From Ceratodon purpureus (taxonomy: Eukaryota; Streptophyta; Bryopsida; Pseudoditrichales; Ditrichaceae), in contig CM026426.1 of assembly GCA_014871385.1 (NCBI GenBank), forward strand, positions 90,688,893-90,752,892: a stretch of 64,000 nt of DNA. Reading direction: 5' to 3'. This document shows positions 49,825 to 61,119 of this stretch, piece by piece; position 1 is the first letter of the stretch; each line of letters begins with the position of its first letter. The notes beneath the pieces are model-generated. The model was not told where the DNA came from, did no database searches, and saw only the letters and a list, made by a program, of their open reading frames with translations. The translations under genes were made by a program, and so were the position numbers.

Positions 49825-50330
49825 TTAAGAGGGCCTGCCGGTTTCGGGGCCGACAACTTCTCCAAACCCCCAGCTTCTCCCTGTATAAACAATTGACTTG
49901 TCATCACGAGGGTAGAGGAAAGCAACAGCTTGCGTCAACGCCTCCATACGGGATCTACTGATCAGTTCAGATCGTAGGGAAACCCTGCGACACCGTGCAC
50001 GACCAGGCGCGACCTGCAACTCAACGGAATACAGAGAGAAGTCTATACTTAAAATGAATTATTAATTTTACGTATAGAAACTTCCCTCTGAGGTTTAGGG
50101 AAAAAGACCAGAGATCACTTACCTCTACTACGTCAAATGCAACTGATTTTTTCGAGGCCGCGGCATCATCCTTTGTATCTTTTTGCTTCGACGGGGCCTT
50201 CTTTGCCGCCGGCGGGGACTTTAGCTTTTTCGAGGCCGCCCGTGTTGTAGCCCTGCCGTGGTCTGAAAGTGCAAGGGAAGGATCTTCACCAGCAGACCCC
50301 ACTGCCGTACTACCCCTTCGACAGTCCCCA
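49825..50330 (-). pseudogene. CACTA-2 copy of the DUF8039-type gene, 3' exons only
   Basis: Two exons match the last two of CACTA-1. One at 50270-50125 has TTRAASKKLKSPPAAKKAPS, against TTRAASKKLKSPPPKKKAPS in CACTA-1. The other at 50019-49825 has MEALTQAVAFLYPRDDKSIV, then YTGRSWGFGEV. Upstream exons are cut off by the GTAC-rich insertion. Confidence 0.65.
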
Positions 50331-50340
50331 CAGCGGGGTT

Positions 50341-50960
50341 CAAGTACGCTAGACCAACGTACTTTTTGAGTCACAGTACAATAGTCAAGAGTACATTACT
50401 TTGTACTTGGTATTACCTCAGCGTAGAAGTTTCTTTTCTGGTTTTTGGTTTGCTTTGCTTTGTTCTACATATGTGAAGTCTCTTGTGCGTTATCGAGTCA
50501 CTTAAAAAACAAAGTTAACCTCCAAAAAAAAGTACTATTGTAGGGTACTATAGAAAAGTCACACAGTATTCAGATTTAAGAAAAGTACAAATTTTGTAAA
50601 CATTAAAGGTTCAAATTTTGTTTTCTTTCTTTGTAGTGGAGATAAGAAGAGCCAGTCTTCTGGGATTCGTCGTCAATTTTACAAGTACGTTACTTTATTT
50701 GCACAAATCTTTGAAGTAAATGCTGGTTTCGGTTGCAACGGCTTACGAAGTAGAAAATGTTAATTTTTTGTCATTGGGTCTGTGATTCTTGACGGCTGGG
50801 CATATTTCTAGAATGGCCTTCTCTCAAATTATGGTAAAAATCATTTTTCTGTCACTTGGCCCTCGACGCCTTCCTGTGTGCTAATTGTACATGATGTACT
50901 TAGAAGTATATATTGTACTCGTAATGTGTAATAACTACTGCCTTGTTTTTGATGCCAAAT
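50341..50960. repeat. Left GTAC motif array
   Basis: About a dozen GTAC tetramers are seen by eye in ~620 bp, where chance predicts two to three. They often lie in AGTACT, AAGTAC or TGTACT contexts. It probably plays the subterminal-repeat role for the transposase of this element. Confidence 0.65.
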
Positions 50961-52539
50961 CCTATTTTGACGTCGGCCGCCGTGACATGAAGACGCCGCA
51001 ACCTTGTGATTTTGTCCACGTCATCGTCTCTCTCGTTCATGTCCCCTCATCCCGCCTGCAGTACACTGTTGCTTGTTTGATTCACTTTGCTGTTCCTTGT
51101 GTATGCTGCGTGCAAGGGTTTCGGTTGAATGCTGTAGTTTACACTGTGTGTTGCAAGACAAATCGAGTTCATGAGTTTTTAGCTGCTTCCTCTTTGCTTT
51201 TGAATAATGTCAAGGTCCACGGCACACCAAACTGTTCTAGTGCAGAGACTGATTACTTCTTACTTTACAAAGGAGGTGATTAGTGAGTTCGAATCTTCTT
51301 GTTACCATTCACTTAGTGAGATATCCGAGTCTGGATATGTTGAAGAAACCCCAGTGTCTAAACAAGGGAATCGGGATTTCTACCTTGGCAAGTGCAACAA
51401 TGTAGATGAGTCCCCCAGGAGTTCTCTATTTATGAGTCCAGTTTCGTATTCGTATTCCAGCGGCAGCTTTGAGCGATCACCATCTGTTTCGGTCGGAAGG
51501 GTTTCAGTTGGGTCTCCTACTGCTTCTTGCGAATCAGTTGCAATTAGGAAGTAGAGAGGAAAAGGCTCAAGGGTGAGTTTACGTCTTAGACTCATGACAC
51601 TGTGATTCTTCTTTGTTTCTCATGCAGTACTATTGAACCGTGTTAGCTTCTCAACTCCTCAACTACGTACTCTACTTTACTGTAACGTATCTGATCCGTG
51701 GCTTGGTTTTTGACGTGTGATTGTGTATTAGATTTACCGCAATGGGTAACACTGCTAAGAGGCAGCGATTACGACATGGTGTTAGTCGTCCTGGTCTCGC
51801 AGCTAGGCAGGCTGAGGCTCGCTTGCGGGAAGAGCAGCAGGCAGAAGTTACAGATGCGGCCAGGGAAAGGAAGGCTCGTCAAAGAGCTAGAGATAGACAG
51901 AGACACGAGGAGACCCTGGTTTTAGCTTCAGTGCAGCCGAATGAAGATGTTGAAGATAGCATGACAGTGCGGGAGTTAAATCGGATGTCCCTTCGCATAG
52001 CACAGTATGTAGTTGAGGAGTTGAGAAGTTGTCCCGGTCCATCAAGTAGGAGAGATGTTATGGAGAGGGTCATGCGTCATAACACTATTTTGCCTTTGCG
52101 TCCTGTGTACTATGCTCGGCCACAGGAAGCAAAGGTCATTCATTCTTTTATTGAAAACTTCAAGAACGAGTTGCAGTTGGTGAAGGTGGCAAACTCAAGC
52201 GAGCGCTTAGCAAGGAAGAGTGCCTTGTTGGATGCCGCTGTTAGTTTAGGTATTGACGGGGTGAGGCCTTAGTCACGTATTCTGGATACAACACAAGCAA
52301 GCATCAGTATCGCCTTCAGTAGAAGGGTTTATGCCCCCAACTAAGCAGACACGGTGTGTAGTCTTCGTCTCCATCGGAAGAAGAGAGGGGGTCTATCTGA
52401 CTATGTGAAGCAGTGTATAGGAGGCCTGGTGGAATGGTCAGACCAAGGTATCGCCCAACAAGAAGGACATTGTACAACACAGAGTAGGCCAAAGAGAGTC
52501 GGCCGAGCCGCATCCAACACATTATCTCTGTGAGACTTA

Positions 52540-53395
52540 GGTAAGTTGTCAGATCCTACAAAGATTTCATGTTTTTTTTGGCAGAACTGAATGCTTAGTC
52601 CTTGTACTTTTGATATATCATAGTGCAAAGGAGGTAGTAAAAAATTAGAGAGTACTCGACATGAGTTGCCCTGTAACTAGTGTACTGCGTGTTCTATCTA
52701 GTCTATAGTCTTAGATATATAATGTTGGAAAAAAAAGTCCTTAGATTACTCCGGTCCATAGAGCAGCTGGGAGGTGTACTCTTTGTCAGTTAAGCTTGTT
52801 ATGTGGTCTCTCTAGAGCGAAATATCACTTGTACAGTTGTACTTATCGTATTCATTGATTCTTCTAAACGGTTTGTAATACTAACCACTATGAATGAGGA
52901 GTACAGAAGTGGTTCTAAACGTATTCCTTAGTACTGTGTGATATCAAGTCGGTTGTCTCTTTGTATATGAGACTACTTAGTGTTGTATCAGTAGGGATTT
53001 AAAGTTATAATTATACATTAGAAGTTCCTTCAATGTACGTATTGTATAAAGAATATACTAGAGCATGTACATTGTTTACTTAATTTAGCATTCACAATTG
53101 GGACTAATCAGTTTCCATGTACAGTTCTAACCACGTTCAGTACTTTGAGTATTTTAGAGACCGACGGTACTCTTAAAACCCTGCCATATTGTACAAGTTG
53201 GTTCTCCACGAAGTACTTATAGCAGCCTGAATTGTACACAATGCTTCTGAATGTATGTGCCGATGCATTTTTGTACTTTGAGGTAGTGGTTTTTTACATT
53301 CAGTACAATAATGTACCATTTGTCTTTATGGACTTAAGCCTAGGAGACCTTTTGTACCTGATGTATTCACGTATGTGTTTTGCAGACCACATTCT
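52540..53395. repeat. Internal GTAC motif array (intronic)
   Basis: By eye about 18 GTAC sites in ~850 bp, several-fold more than expected, between the CET...(52535) and the next exon. No coding frame is supported here. Its intronic position makes the array unusual, as motif arrays normally sit at element ends. Confidence 0.65.
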
Positions 53396-54058
53396 TCCTA
53401 TGATTTGAAGAAGTTCACCTAGAATGCAGTGTGCGGCAGAGAGCCTTTGAGAGGTTGAAGCCGTGGTGGGTGCGAAAACTAAAGGATCGGAATACATGTT
53501 GTTGTATATATCATGTCGAGATGGACATGATGAAGGTTGGATTAAGCAACCTCAAAGAGAAGACCAGAGGACTGCAGGCACAGATGACATGTGTTTGTGA
53601 CTGTCAAGTGTGTGTAGGCGATGCGGAGGGGGTTTGTTGTGCACACGAGCATGTTTTCAAGCGAATAACATTGATGTGGGAGTCATGTGTGTGTCCAAAA
53701 GGAGAATATGATGTGTGGCATAGACTTGAGTTCCTTATGGGCGACTGTTCTAAGTGTGGTTTCCATCTCCTTCCTATCTGTCCTCTAGAGTTGTCTCCAC
53801 CTAATACGGCTCTTGTGAAATGGAAGTGTTTTGAGTACTACGAGGTGGGAGTGGATGCACAGACTGGAAAGGTGAAGAAACGGCTGCAAGAGGCTTTCAG
53901 AGAGACAGCTGCCCACGAATTCCTTTCCTACATGGAGAAAACCATAACGACTTTCATCACCCACAACTTCAAAGCACGATGGTAGGATGTGCAGTGCCAG
54001 CTGATGATGAAGAACGTGCCTGAGGGAGTTGTCATATCGCATATTGACAATGCGGAGA

Positions 54059-54513
54059 TGTTAACCGGAACCCAACCGGTCTCTCCCTTTAACCCCATCC
54101 AGTCCCCTCTCAGTTTCATCCAGGAAGTGTCCCGACAGTCATCCAGTTCCTACGGATGAACTCTGTCAGTCGGCTGGATGAACTCTGTCGGAGCCAATTG
54201 GATGAACTCTGTCGAAGCCGACTGGATGATTCTGTCCGTTTTCAGGGGGTTTAAGAGGCAGGTTTAGGGTTTTGGGAGATCATTCTACACTAGAGCAGGT
54301 AGAGTCAGAGAGGTCTGAGAGCTGTTAGGAGCTGCTGTACCATGTTTTGGGGCTGTTTTGACCCATTTTATGCAGTTTGGACCTCTTTTTGCACTTGTAT
54401 TGTACATTTCTAGCATTCTATGAGGGTTTAGAGCACTTAGTTTAGTTGGGTTTTGTTGGGTTTTGATGGGATTGTGAAGGCTACGGTTTAGTGGTTAAAT
54501 CCTCTCTTTACCA
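54059..54513 (+). repeat. 5' LTR
   Basis: It starts TGTTAACCGG and ends TCTTTACCA. It contains the repeated phrase GGATGAACTCTGTCG with interspersed GTCGGCT/AGCCGACT, the same motif that fills the interior. Confidence 0.9.
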
Positions 54514-54530
54514 TTGGCGACCATGCTTTA
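54514..54530 (+). other. Candidate primer-binding site
   Basis: One base after the 5' LTR the sequence reads TGGCGACCATGC. It starts with TGG as a tRNA-complementary site should. I cannot assign the tRNA with confidence. Confidence 0.45.
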
Positions 54531-55707
54531 GTTCGTACCATGTGATCTGCTGCTCGTTGAAGGCTGTTCCACACACTAGAGAGGTCCTGAAGTACACACA
54601 TTAGGTCTGCAGAGGTGCAGCAGTGACTGTCAGGAGTGTTTAGGGGTGCTGAATTGCTATTACTGTAATCCGAGGTGCTGAACAGTTGCTAGCAGGGTGT
54701 AGGGAGTCACTGCAGTGTTAGAATCGGTCAGCAGAGTGCTGTCTAGTCACTGGCAGGGTCCCAAGGCTTCTGAAGTATAGCAAGACAGTTGCAGTAGAGA
54801 GGGCAGTGGCGGCCAAAGAGTTTCAGGTGTTTTCAGAGGTGGAAACATTGGTGCAGCAACGGTGGCAGTCCAGCACATGTCCAGGGAGCAGTAGCAGCAG
54901 GGGCGGCTCTGTTGCAGGCTGGTGGGCGCAGGTGCTGTGAGGAGGTGGAGGGCCAGATTTGCCTTGGCGTCAATCCTTGTGAACTGAGGGTAGTTCAAGA
55001 GCGAAAAAGGGGATAGGGCTGCTACAAGTCAGATTTGTGTTCCCACTGTAAAAAGGGGCGGAAGGTAAGTAACCCGAAATTTTAGGAATTTAAATTTCAA
55101 ATTTCAGATCCAAAAATTTAGGATCTTAAAAATTTGAATTTTGAATTTTGAATTTGAGGACCCCAATTGGGACCTCGGTCGGCTCTGCGGAGCTGGATTT
55201 GGGAATCTGGGTCGGCGGTGGGACGTCATTTTTGACGACTTCGGTGGGTATTTGGGACTTGGACCTGAGGTTGGCACAGGCCAGAACAGAGTGGTAATTT
55301 GGGTTGCTGAGTGATTTCTGTTTCAAATATTGTCAGAACTGTAACTAGCACTGTAACCACTGGACTGGATTTTCTAAGGCTCAATACAGTGTGAAAAGGG
55401 GGATAGGAACTAGTTAGGGGCAATTTTACTGAATTGCCTTGGATTGTTCCTATTTCCTAAAATAAAAAAATAAGAAAAAGTGTCCGTAAACACTAATTAG
55501 GCCACACAGCCGTTTGTGGGGTCGATGAGTGCTAAAGTGGCAGGGACTACAAAAATGTAAGGGAAGGAGCCAAGTATTGGTAGCTGATTGATTGGAGGAG
55601 GCTGAGCAGAGTTGAGTGCAGCAGACAGGGAGTAACAGCCGCCAAGACTCGGAAGAACACACAATCGACTGAACGCAGCCGACTGACAGTATCAGCCGTT
55701 GACACCC
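54531..55707. other. Long untranslated leader of the LTR retrotransposon
   Basis: About 1.2 kb between the primer site and the gag start without a supported frame. It carries two purine-rich tracts like the polypurine tract (near 55003-55014 and 55393-55405) and several AGCCGAC/GTCGGC motifs. Confidence 0.55.
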
Positions 55708-58700
55708 ATGGAAGAAGGTGACTCGAATGACCTGCAAGCTGAGAGACAAGCCATGGAGAGGTACAAACGTTGGCTGCAACATGAGGAGCAGATAGTAGAG
55801 CCGACGTCACCTGAGGTACGCAGCCGACTTAGCTCGCAGGGCAGTGTAGCTATGCAGGAGGGTGAACTCATTGACATGGAGGTCGAAAATGACATTTCAC
55901 CATCACCTGGGAGGACACAAGAGAGCCGATTTGAAGAGGGAAGGTAGTTCGAAAAAGGGGATAGACTAGACAGTCATCTTGATCAAGCCAACATTCCCTG
56001 GAGATATGAGGACAAGAGAAGGACTGCGTTATTCAGGGGGGACTTCTCCCCTGCAGTGGACGACTACAACACATTCTATGAGGAGAGATGTCAGACAAAG
56101 GAGGTCATTGCGGAGCCGACTCAGTGGCCAAGTATAGTCACTGGCAGAGCCGACATAGAAGCGGAGCCGACCCGGCTGAGCAGCCGACCTGTGTCCCCGG
56201 GGCACCAGCCAAAAACTCCAGGGACGCTGTCAGCCGTATTTCAGAACTTAAGGCAGAAGTTGGAAGAAACCAGGAGTCGATCAGCTCAAGAGCATGGGCA
56301 AGTGAACCACGAAGATAGTATACCTGGCAGGAATGTTCACTTCTTGGATGAATTTCGACTGCAGTCGGGATGGGAGCTGGAAGAAGAGGACCAATGGGCA
56401 TTGGAGGCCTTTGCGGCGGACTTACTAGCCAAGAAGGAAAGGGCCAGGCAACACCAATCAAGTCAAAACCAAGGCAGGAAGGACCCAGGAAAGTACCTCA
56501 TCCAGCTAGAGGCTTTGCAACAAGGTGCAGCATCGGGAGTGGCATCACTGCACCACTAGCATACAGAGCCACAGTGGCCAGAGAAGAATCCAACACCACA
56601 GGAGGCGGACTTTGACTGCCGTGTTGAAGAAGCAATACAGAGATTGGCAGCACATCAGTTGGCAGCACAGCAGTCGGCAGCGCAGCACTTGGCAGCACAT
56701 CAGTTGGCTATCCAACAGAGGGAACAAGAACGGCTCAAACGAGAGCAGCATGAGCATACACAAATTAAGGATCGGTGGAAGGAGCAAAAAAGGAGGCAGG
56801 AGTATGAGCGCATTGGAGAGATACCAGCAAGGCCGCCTGATTTATCTACTTTTCATTTAGAGTCAGCTGTGGACAGGAGCGTTTCAAGACCATTGCTTGC
56901 AGAGCCGACCTTGACACCATATAAGTTTTCTGGATATTTGGGCAGCCGGACAGGTGCTGTGTACGACGCAGGACAGCCGACTCAGTCAGTGTGGTATCCT
57001 GGGCAATCTGCACTGCCAGCTGTTGGAGACTCAATACCTGGTCCAATTGATGTAGCTTGGTCACTGGACGCTCGGCCTACTCCAGCACCTCCGGGCTATA
57101 GTTTTGGTGTTCTTTCGCGAGCCGACCGGGCAGTACCGACTGCCACTAAAATACAGACGACTTATCCGGCTACTTTGGCAGGATGTCCCTCTGTAGTACG
57201 AGTAGTGCGCACAGCCGACTTTAAGTTAGCTCCTCCAAGGCCACCAGTCAGTGCAGAGCGGAAACAATTACCGTACCGGGCATACAAGGAGGGAATTGAC
57301 CCTGATGCTCACCTGAGGCATTTTGACAAGTGTGTTTGGTACAATGGAGAGATAGATTGTCATCATCCTCATGTTTGGAACAACCCTTGTTTATAAGGCC
57401 CAGACCTGGTTTGATGATTGGCTAGATCATCACCCCAATTGTACTTGGGAGGAGGCAAAGGAGGCGTTCAAGATGCGGTTCAGGGAGCAAGATTCTGATG
57501 AACAGGTGTTCATGACTCTAAGGACCTTGAAACAAGGTGAGGGGGAGAAGGTTCAAGACTATTATGAGAGGTTTACAAAACTGATCAAGTGTTTGCAAAC
57601 AGATGTTGGAGAAGGCTTCAAGTTGACCTACTTCAGGGCAGGCCTGCTGGACTACCTGAAGGTCACCACAAGCGCCCATATAGCCAACACTCTGGCTGAT
57701 TTGCAGGAGGTAGCTCGGCGCTGTGAAACCAACTGCATCAATGCCTTAGAGGAGGACCTGTACTTTCCAGCCCGGCATACAGAGCCGACTAGTGGACAGC
57801 CGACTACCTTATTAGCTCAGGCGGAGGGAGCAGAGTCAGATAGTGGGAGGTATTGCACAGTCTGCAAGAAATACGGCCATGACGATGCTTACTATTTTTT
57901 CAACCCAGCCAACCCGAACAATAGACTTCCACGACCTGAAGGTACACCAATTGTGGAGGTCGACAAAGTAACTGCTCAGCAACATGGTAGCAACTCGAGC
58001 CGACCTGTTAACAGCCGACCTGTTAATAACCGACCTGTTGACAGCCGACCGGGAGGGTACCAGCATGATGGCTATGGCCAAATCGATACTTGCTATATTT
58101 GCAACGAGACCAACCATCAAATGCGCAACTGTCCTTACAAGTTGAGGTTTGAGCAGTTTGTGGCATCTAGAACACTTGGTAGTGATACTGTGGGTGTCAA
58201 TAATGTGGAACTGCAGGAGCTGCAAGTAGAGGAGCTGGAACTGCAAGAGCCATCTGAGGTGGCAGTTTCTCTAACCAGAGCAGCAAGATTGGAGGTGGGT
58301 CTTCCGTTGGAAGACAAAGAGGCACAGGAGGAGCTTGAAGGGGCCACAACAACCAACTTGGATGCCAACGCACCTACAGCACCAACCCTGGATGGTGACT
58401 GGATTGGTTTTATTAACCCTGATTGTCTACAGGATATCCCAAAGAAGGCGCCTGATACAAATATGGAGAGTCTTCCTGGAACCTAGCTAGAAGCTTTGGT
58501 GCAGGAGATTAGCCGCCAAATCCTGGAGACCCGATTATAGTATCGTTAGGACAACTGTTGGCAGTGGCCCCTACTCTCACAGAGTACTTGAAGAGTCAAG
58601 TGTTCGGAGCAAGTGCGTGCGAGCCGACTGCGCCTGTAGACTCGATTGAGCCGACTGTCCCAGCCGACCATACCGAGCCGACCGTGAAACAGGGTTCACT

Positions 58701-59313
58701 TGAGTTGATTCCAAAGGTCTCTAATGATCCAAGGATACAACCTACGGTGGTTGTTGGAGCTGTGAATATTGATCTTGGTCGCCCTATGATTTCTGTACAG
58801 GTGGAGGATTTGACCTTTAAGAACGTACTTCTGGAAGAGGGCTCTACAGTCAGCTTGATTACAGAAGAGGAGAAGGTGACGGTACCAGCGTTACAGGAGG
58901 CCATTGGATTCAAGCAGCGGCTGCTATTTGTCAACACTGCATTGAGGGAGACAATCTTGGCAGCAGAGCAGATAGTAGTACGGCAGTCGGATTTTCACTG
59001 CCCAACTGTTTTAGACAGTGAGGTCCCATTTCGAGGAGGAAGCTCCCTAGGTGGTTTCTTTGAGCCAACTCCTTTACAGAGCCGACCGCCACAGCCTTCT
59101 TCAGAGGACTCTCAAGATGATTATCAGGGCGCCACTCCAACTTTAACGAAGCTGACTTTTACACAGCCGACTTCTATGGAGCCGACTGTTTCAAATTTAA
59201 GCTCCACCAATGGGCCCAAGGAAGAGCGACACCACCAACGGACGACTTCACGGCAGCAGCTAGCATCACTGCTAGTTAGGAAAGGGTTCCATGTGCTTGA
59301 TACCAAGGATTAG
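55708..59313 (+). pseudogene. gag plus degenerate retropepsin-like region
   Basis: From ATG 55708 the frame runs through two TAG stops (55945, 56557) to ~57390 and shifts by one base to 58486. A further TAG and another shift follow, and it ends at 59313. The N-terminal part is charged and carries an AAHQL/AAQQS tandem (56640-56710). The classical Retrotrans_gag core is at ~57390-57700 (TWFDDWLDHHPNCTWEEAKE, LKQGEGEKVQDYYERFTKLI). A CCHC zinc knuckle follows near 58090 (CYICNETNHQMRNC), preceded by a half-knuckle CTVCKKYGHDD. The last part (~58740-58990) resembles a retropepsin, but the expected D-G/S-G active site is replaced by EEGST. The two stops and shifts mean no full-length protein is made now. 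Confidence 0.8.
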
Positions 59314-59428
59314 TTTTCTTCTCCACCATTTACTAGTGTAGTCAGTTTTTTTACTGCAGGATGCTTAGCCTTCTTTCCATTTACCACCTTCTCTCTTAGT
59401 CTCCATGCGTTCTAAGCGCAGAACTACC

Positions 59429-59443
59429 GGAAAAAGGGGATAA
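59429..59443 (+). other. Polypurine tract before the 3' LTR
   Basis: GGAAAAAGGGGATAA directly precedes the 3' LTR, as expected for the plus-strand primer of reverse transcription. Confidence 0.85.
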
Positions 59444-59898
59444 TGTTAACCGGAGACCCAACCGGTCTCTCCCTTTAACCCCATCCAGTCCCCTCTCAGT
59501 TTCATCCAGGAAGTGTCCCGACAGTCATCCAGTTCCTACGGATGAACTCTGTCAGTCGGCTAGATGAACTCTGTCGGAGCCGACTGGATGAACTCTGTCG
59601 AAGCCGACTGGATGATTCTGTCCGTTTTCAGGGGGTTTAAGAGGTAGGTTTAGGGTTTTGGGAGATCATTCTACACTAGAGCAGGTAGAGTCAGAGAGGT
59701 CTGAGAGCTGTTAGGAGCTGCTGTACCATGTTTTGGGGCTGTTTTGACCCATTTTATGCAGTTTGGACCTCTTTTTGCACTTGTATTGTACATTTCTAGC
59801 ATTCTATGAGGGTTTAGAGCACTTAGTTTAGTTGGGTTTTGTTGAATTTTGATGGATTGTGAAGGCTAGGGTTTAGTGTTTAAATCCTCCCTTTACCA
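59444..59898 (+). repeat. 3' LTR
   Basis: Same length and termini as the 5' LTR. Intact AGCCGACT motifs occur where the 5' LTR has AGCCAATT, so the two copies have decayed separately since insertion. Confidence 0.9.
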
Positions 59899-61119
59899 AA
59901 AGAACTATGTTTTTGCTATCTAGAACGAGGTCCAGAGCTTGTACTACTTCAGTACGAGTGTGACCATCTTGGTGCACATTACGATCTGGAAGGAAGGCGA
60001 GCAGACCATGAAGCAAACCCACTTCTATATATTCGACGACAAGGCACACGACTCAGCGTTTGTGCAGCACTATTTGCTGTTGCATTGGGATTGGCTAAGA
60101 GATCCGCGGTTGACTCCAGGGAAGCACTGGGTGTACAGTGACAGATGCAGTGCCCAATTTAAGTGTGCAACAGCTATGTGTTTTGTTGCTCGGTACCCTG
60201 TGCTCACCAGTGGTTGCAAGATGCGTTGGAAGTACTTTGAATCGGCTCATGGAAAGGGAGAATGGGATGGGGCAACGGCTGTGGTGAAGAGGGCGCTTGC
60301 TGCTGAGCAAATTCAGAATCCCTTGAGGCGCTTACAAAATGCAGCTCAAGTTGTGGAGTTTTTGGAGGAGAAATATACGGAGCATGTTCCCAGCTCATAT
60401 GCACAAACCGGAATTGCTCCTCTATCCCGAGTATTCTGGTTGATTCGAGATACAGAATGTGATCATGCTGACACGAGTGTGAAGTGTAACACTTTGCCAG
60501 GCTCGAAGAGTCTCTACTCAATGATGGGATTTTCTATGACTTATCCTACCATGCTTAAAACTCATGAGTTGTCTTGCTTCTATAATCCCTGCATAGATGG
60601 TGATTGGACTGAGTGTGAGAACTTGTTACATGTGCAGGAGTGGAAGGTCTAGAGGCTCTCTCCATTGAGTGCAAGTGCCGTGGCTCATCAAATTGAAGAA
60701 ATTGACGAGGAAACAAACTGGGTGTATGACGGCATTTCAGAAGAGGTGGGAGACTTGGTGGACATTGGTGACAACTTCATGATTCCAGCAGAGGAAGAGA
60801 ACGAAGACGGTGTAGAATTCTACATTCTACAATGTCAAGCCAAGAAGTTTGTCTTAACACAACCCATGACTTGCCTATGGGGGGCGTATTCAGGGCTGGA
60901 GACTTTGTGATCAGGGCAAAATACTACAAGAAGTACGGTCGTGGAGAGAAGACATATGTATTGTGTGACAAAGCGGTTGATGCCCACGTTGATGCCCATG
61001 TGGTTAGAGCTGCAAATTTCCGATGGTTCTTGCTACACACAGGGTAAAGGGTTCTCTTGTATACAAGATGTCAAGTGAAACACAAAGGATATGTGAAGAT
61101 GCCTTGCGAGAGTGGTGGG

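Larger units (their letters stand above)
48489..50330 (-). mobile_element. CACTA-2 element nested in CACTA-1, truncated by a later insertion
   Basis: It begins with the same CACTAGAGCAGAACAGTG terminus, preceded by CCC as the possible target copy. It aligns with CACTA-1 (43189-~45090) at roughly 85-90% by eye until TACCCCTTCG at 50311-50320. After that, similarity to CACTA-1 stops and GTAC-rich sequence begins. It inserted into a coding exon of CACTA-1. Confidence 0.8.
54059..59898 (+). mobile_element. GAG-only LTR retrotransposon (5.84 kb, two 455-bp LTRs)
   Basis: Two LTRs of equal length (54059-54513, 59444-59898), both TGTTAACCGG...TTTACCA, differ at about a dozen sites by eye (~97% identical). 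The flanks GGAGA (54054-54058) and AAAGA (59899-59903) fit a 5-bp target duplication with two G-to-A changes. Rejoining the flanks at GGAGA restores the DNAENY motif of the interrupted transposase. The interior encodes gag and a protease-like region and nothing resembling reverse transcriptase, RNase H or integrase. It therefore depended on another element for mobility. Confidence 0.88.
51207..61047 (+). pseudogene. DDE-like transposase of the GTAC element, split by an LTR retrotransposon
   Basis: Exons: 51207-~51575; from ATG 51742 to 52272 (basic, coiled, MGNTAKRQRLRHGVSRPG); ~52440-52530 with VSPNKKDIVQHRVGQ and THYLCET; ~53405-54058; then, after the insertion, 59904-61047. Key motifs: FERLKPWWVRKLKDRNTCCC, a Cys/His-rich middle (CVCDCQVC, CAHEH, CSKCGFHLLPICP), HIDNAE at the insertion point rejoining NYVFAI and NEVQSLYYFS, then YSDRCSAQFKCATAMCF and YFESAHGKGEWDGATAVVKR, and near the end GGVFRAGDFVIRAKYYKKYG. 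The D..ENY / SDxxxxQFK / HGKGxxDG set resembles uncharacterised DDE-type proteins also seen in animal genomes. I cannot name the superfamily. In-frame TAG (after ARW, FAI, EWKV) and frameshifts show decay. Confidence 0.65.

Noticed and set aside
54281..54300. CACTAGAGCAGG in the LTRs, similar to the CACTA terminus
   Set aside because: It lies inside both LTRs at the same place, lacks the rest of the CACTA end, and has no ACGT array next to it.
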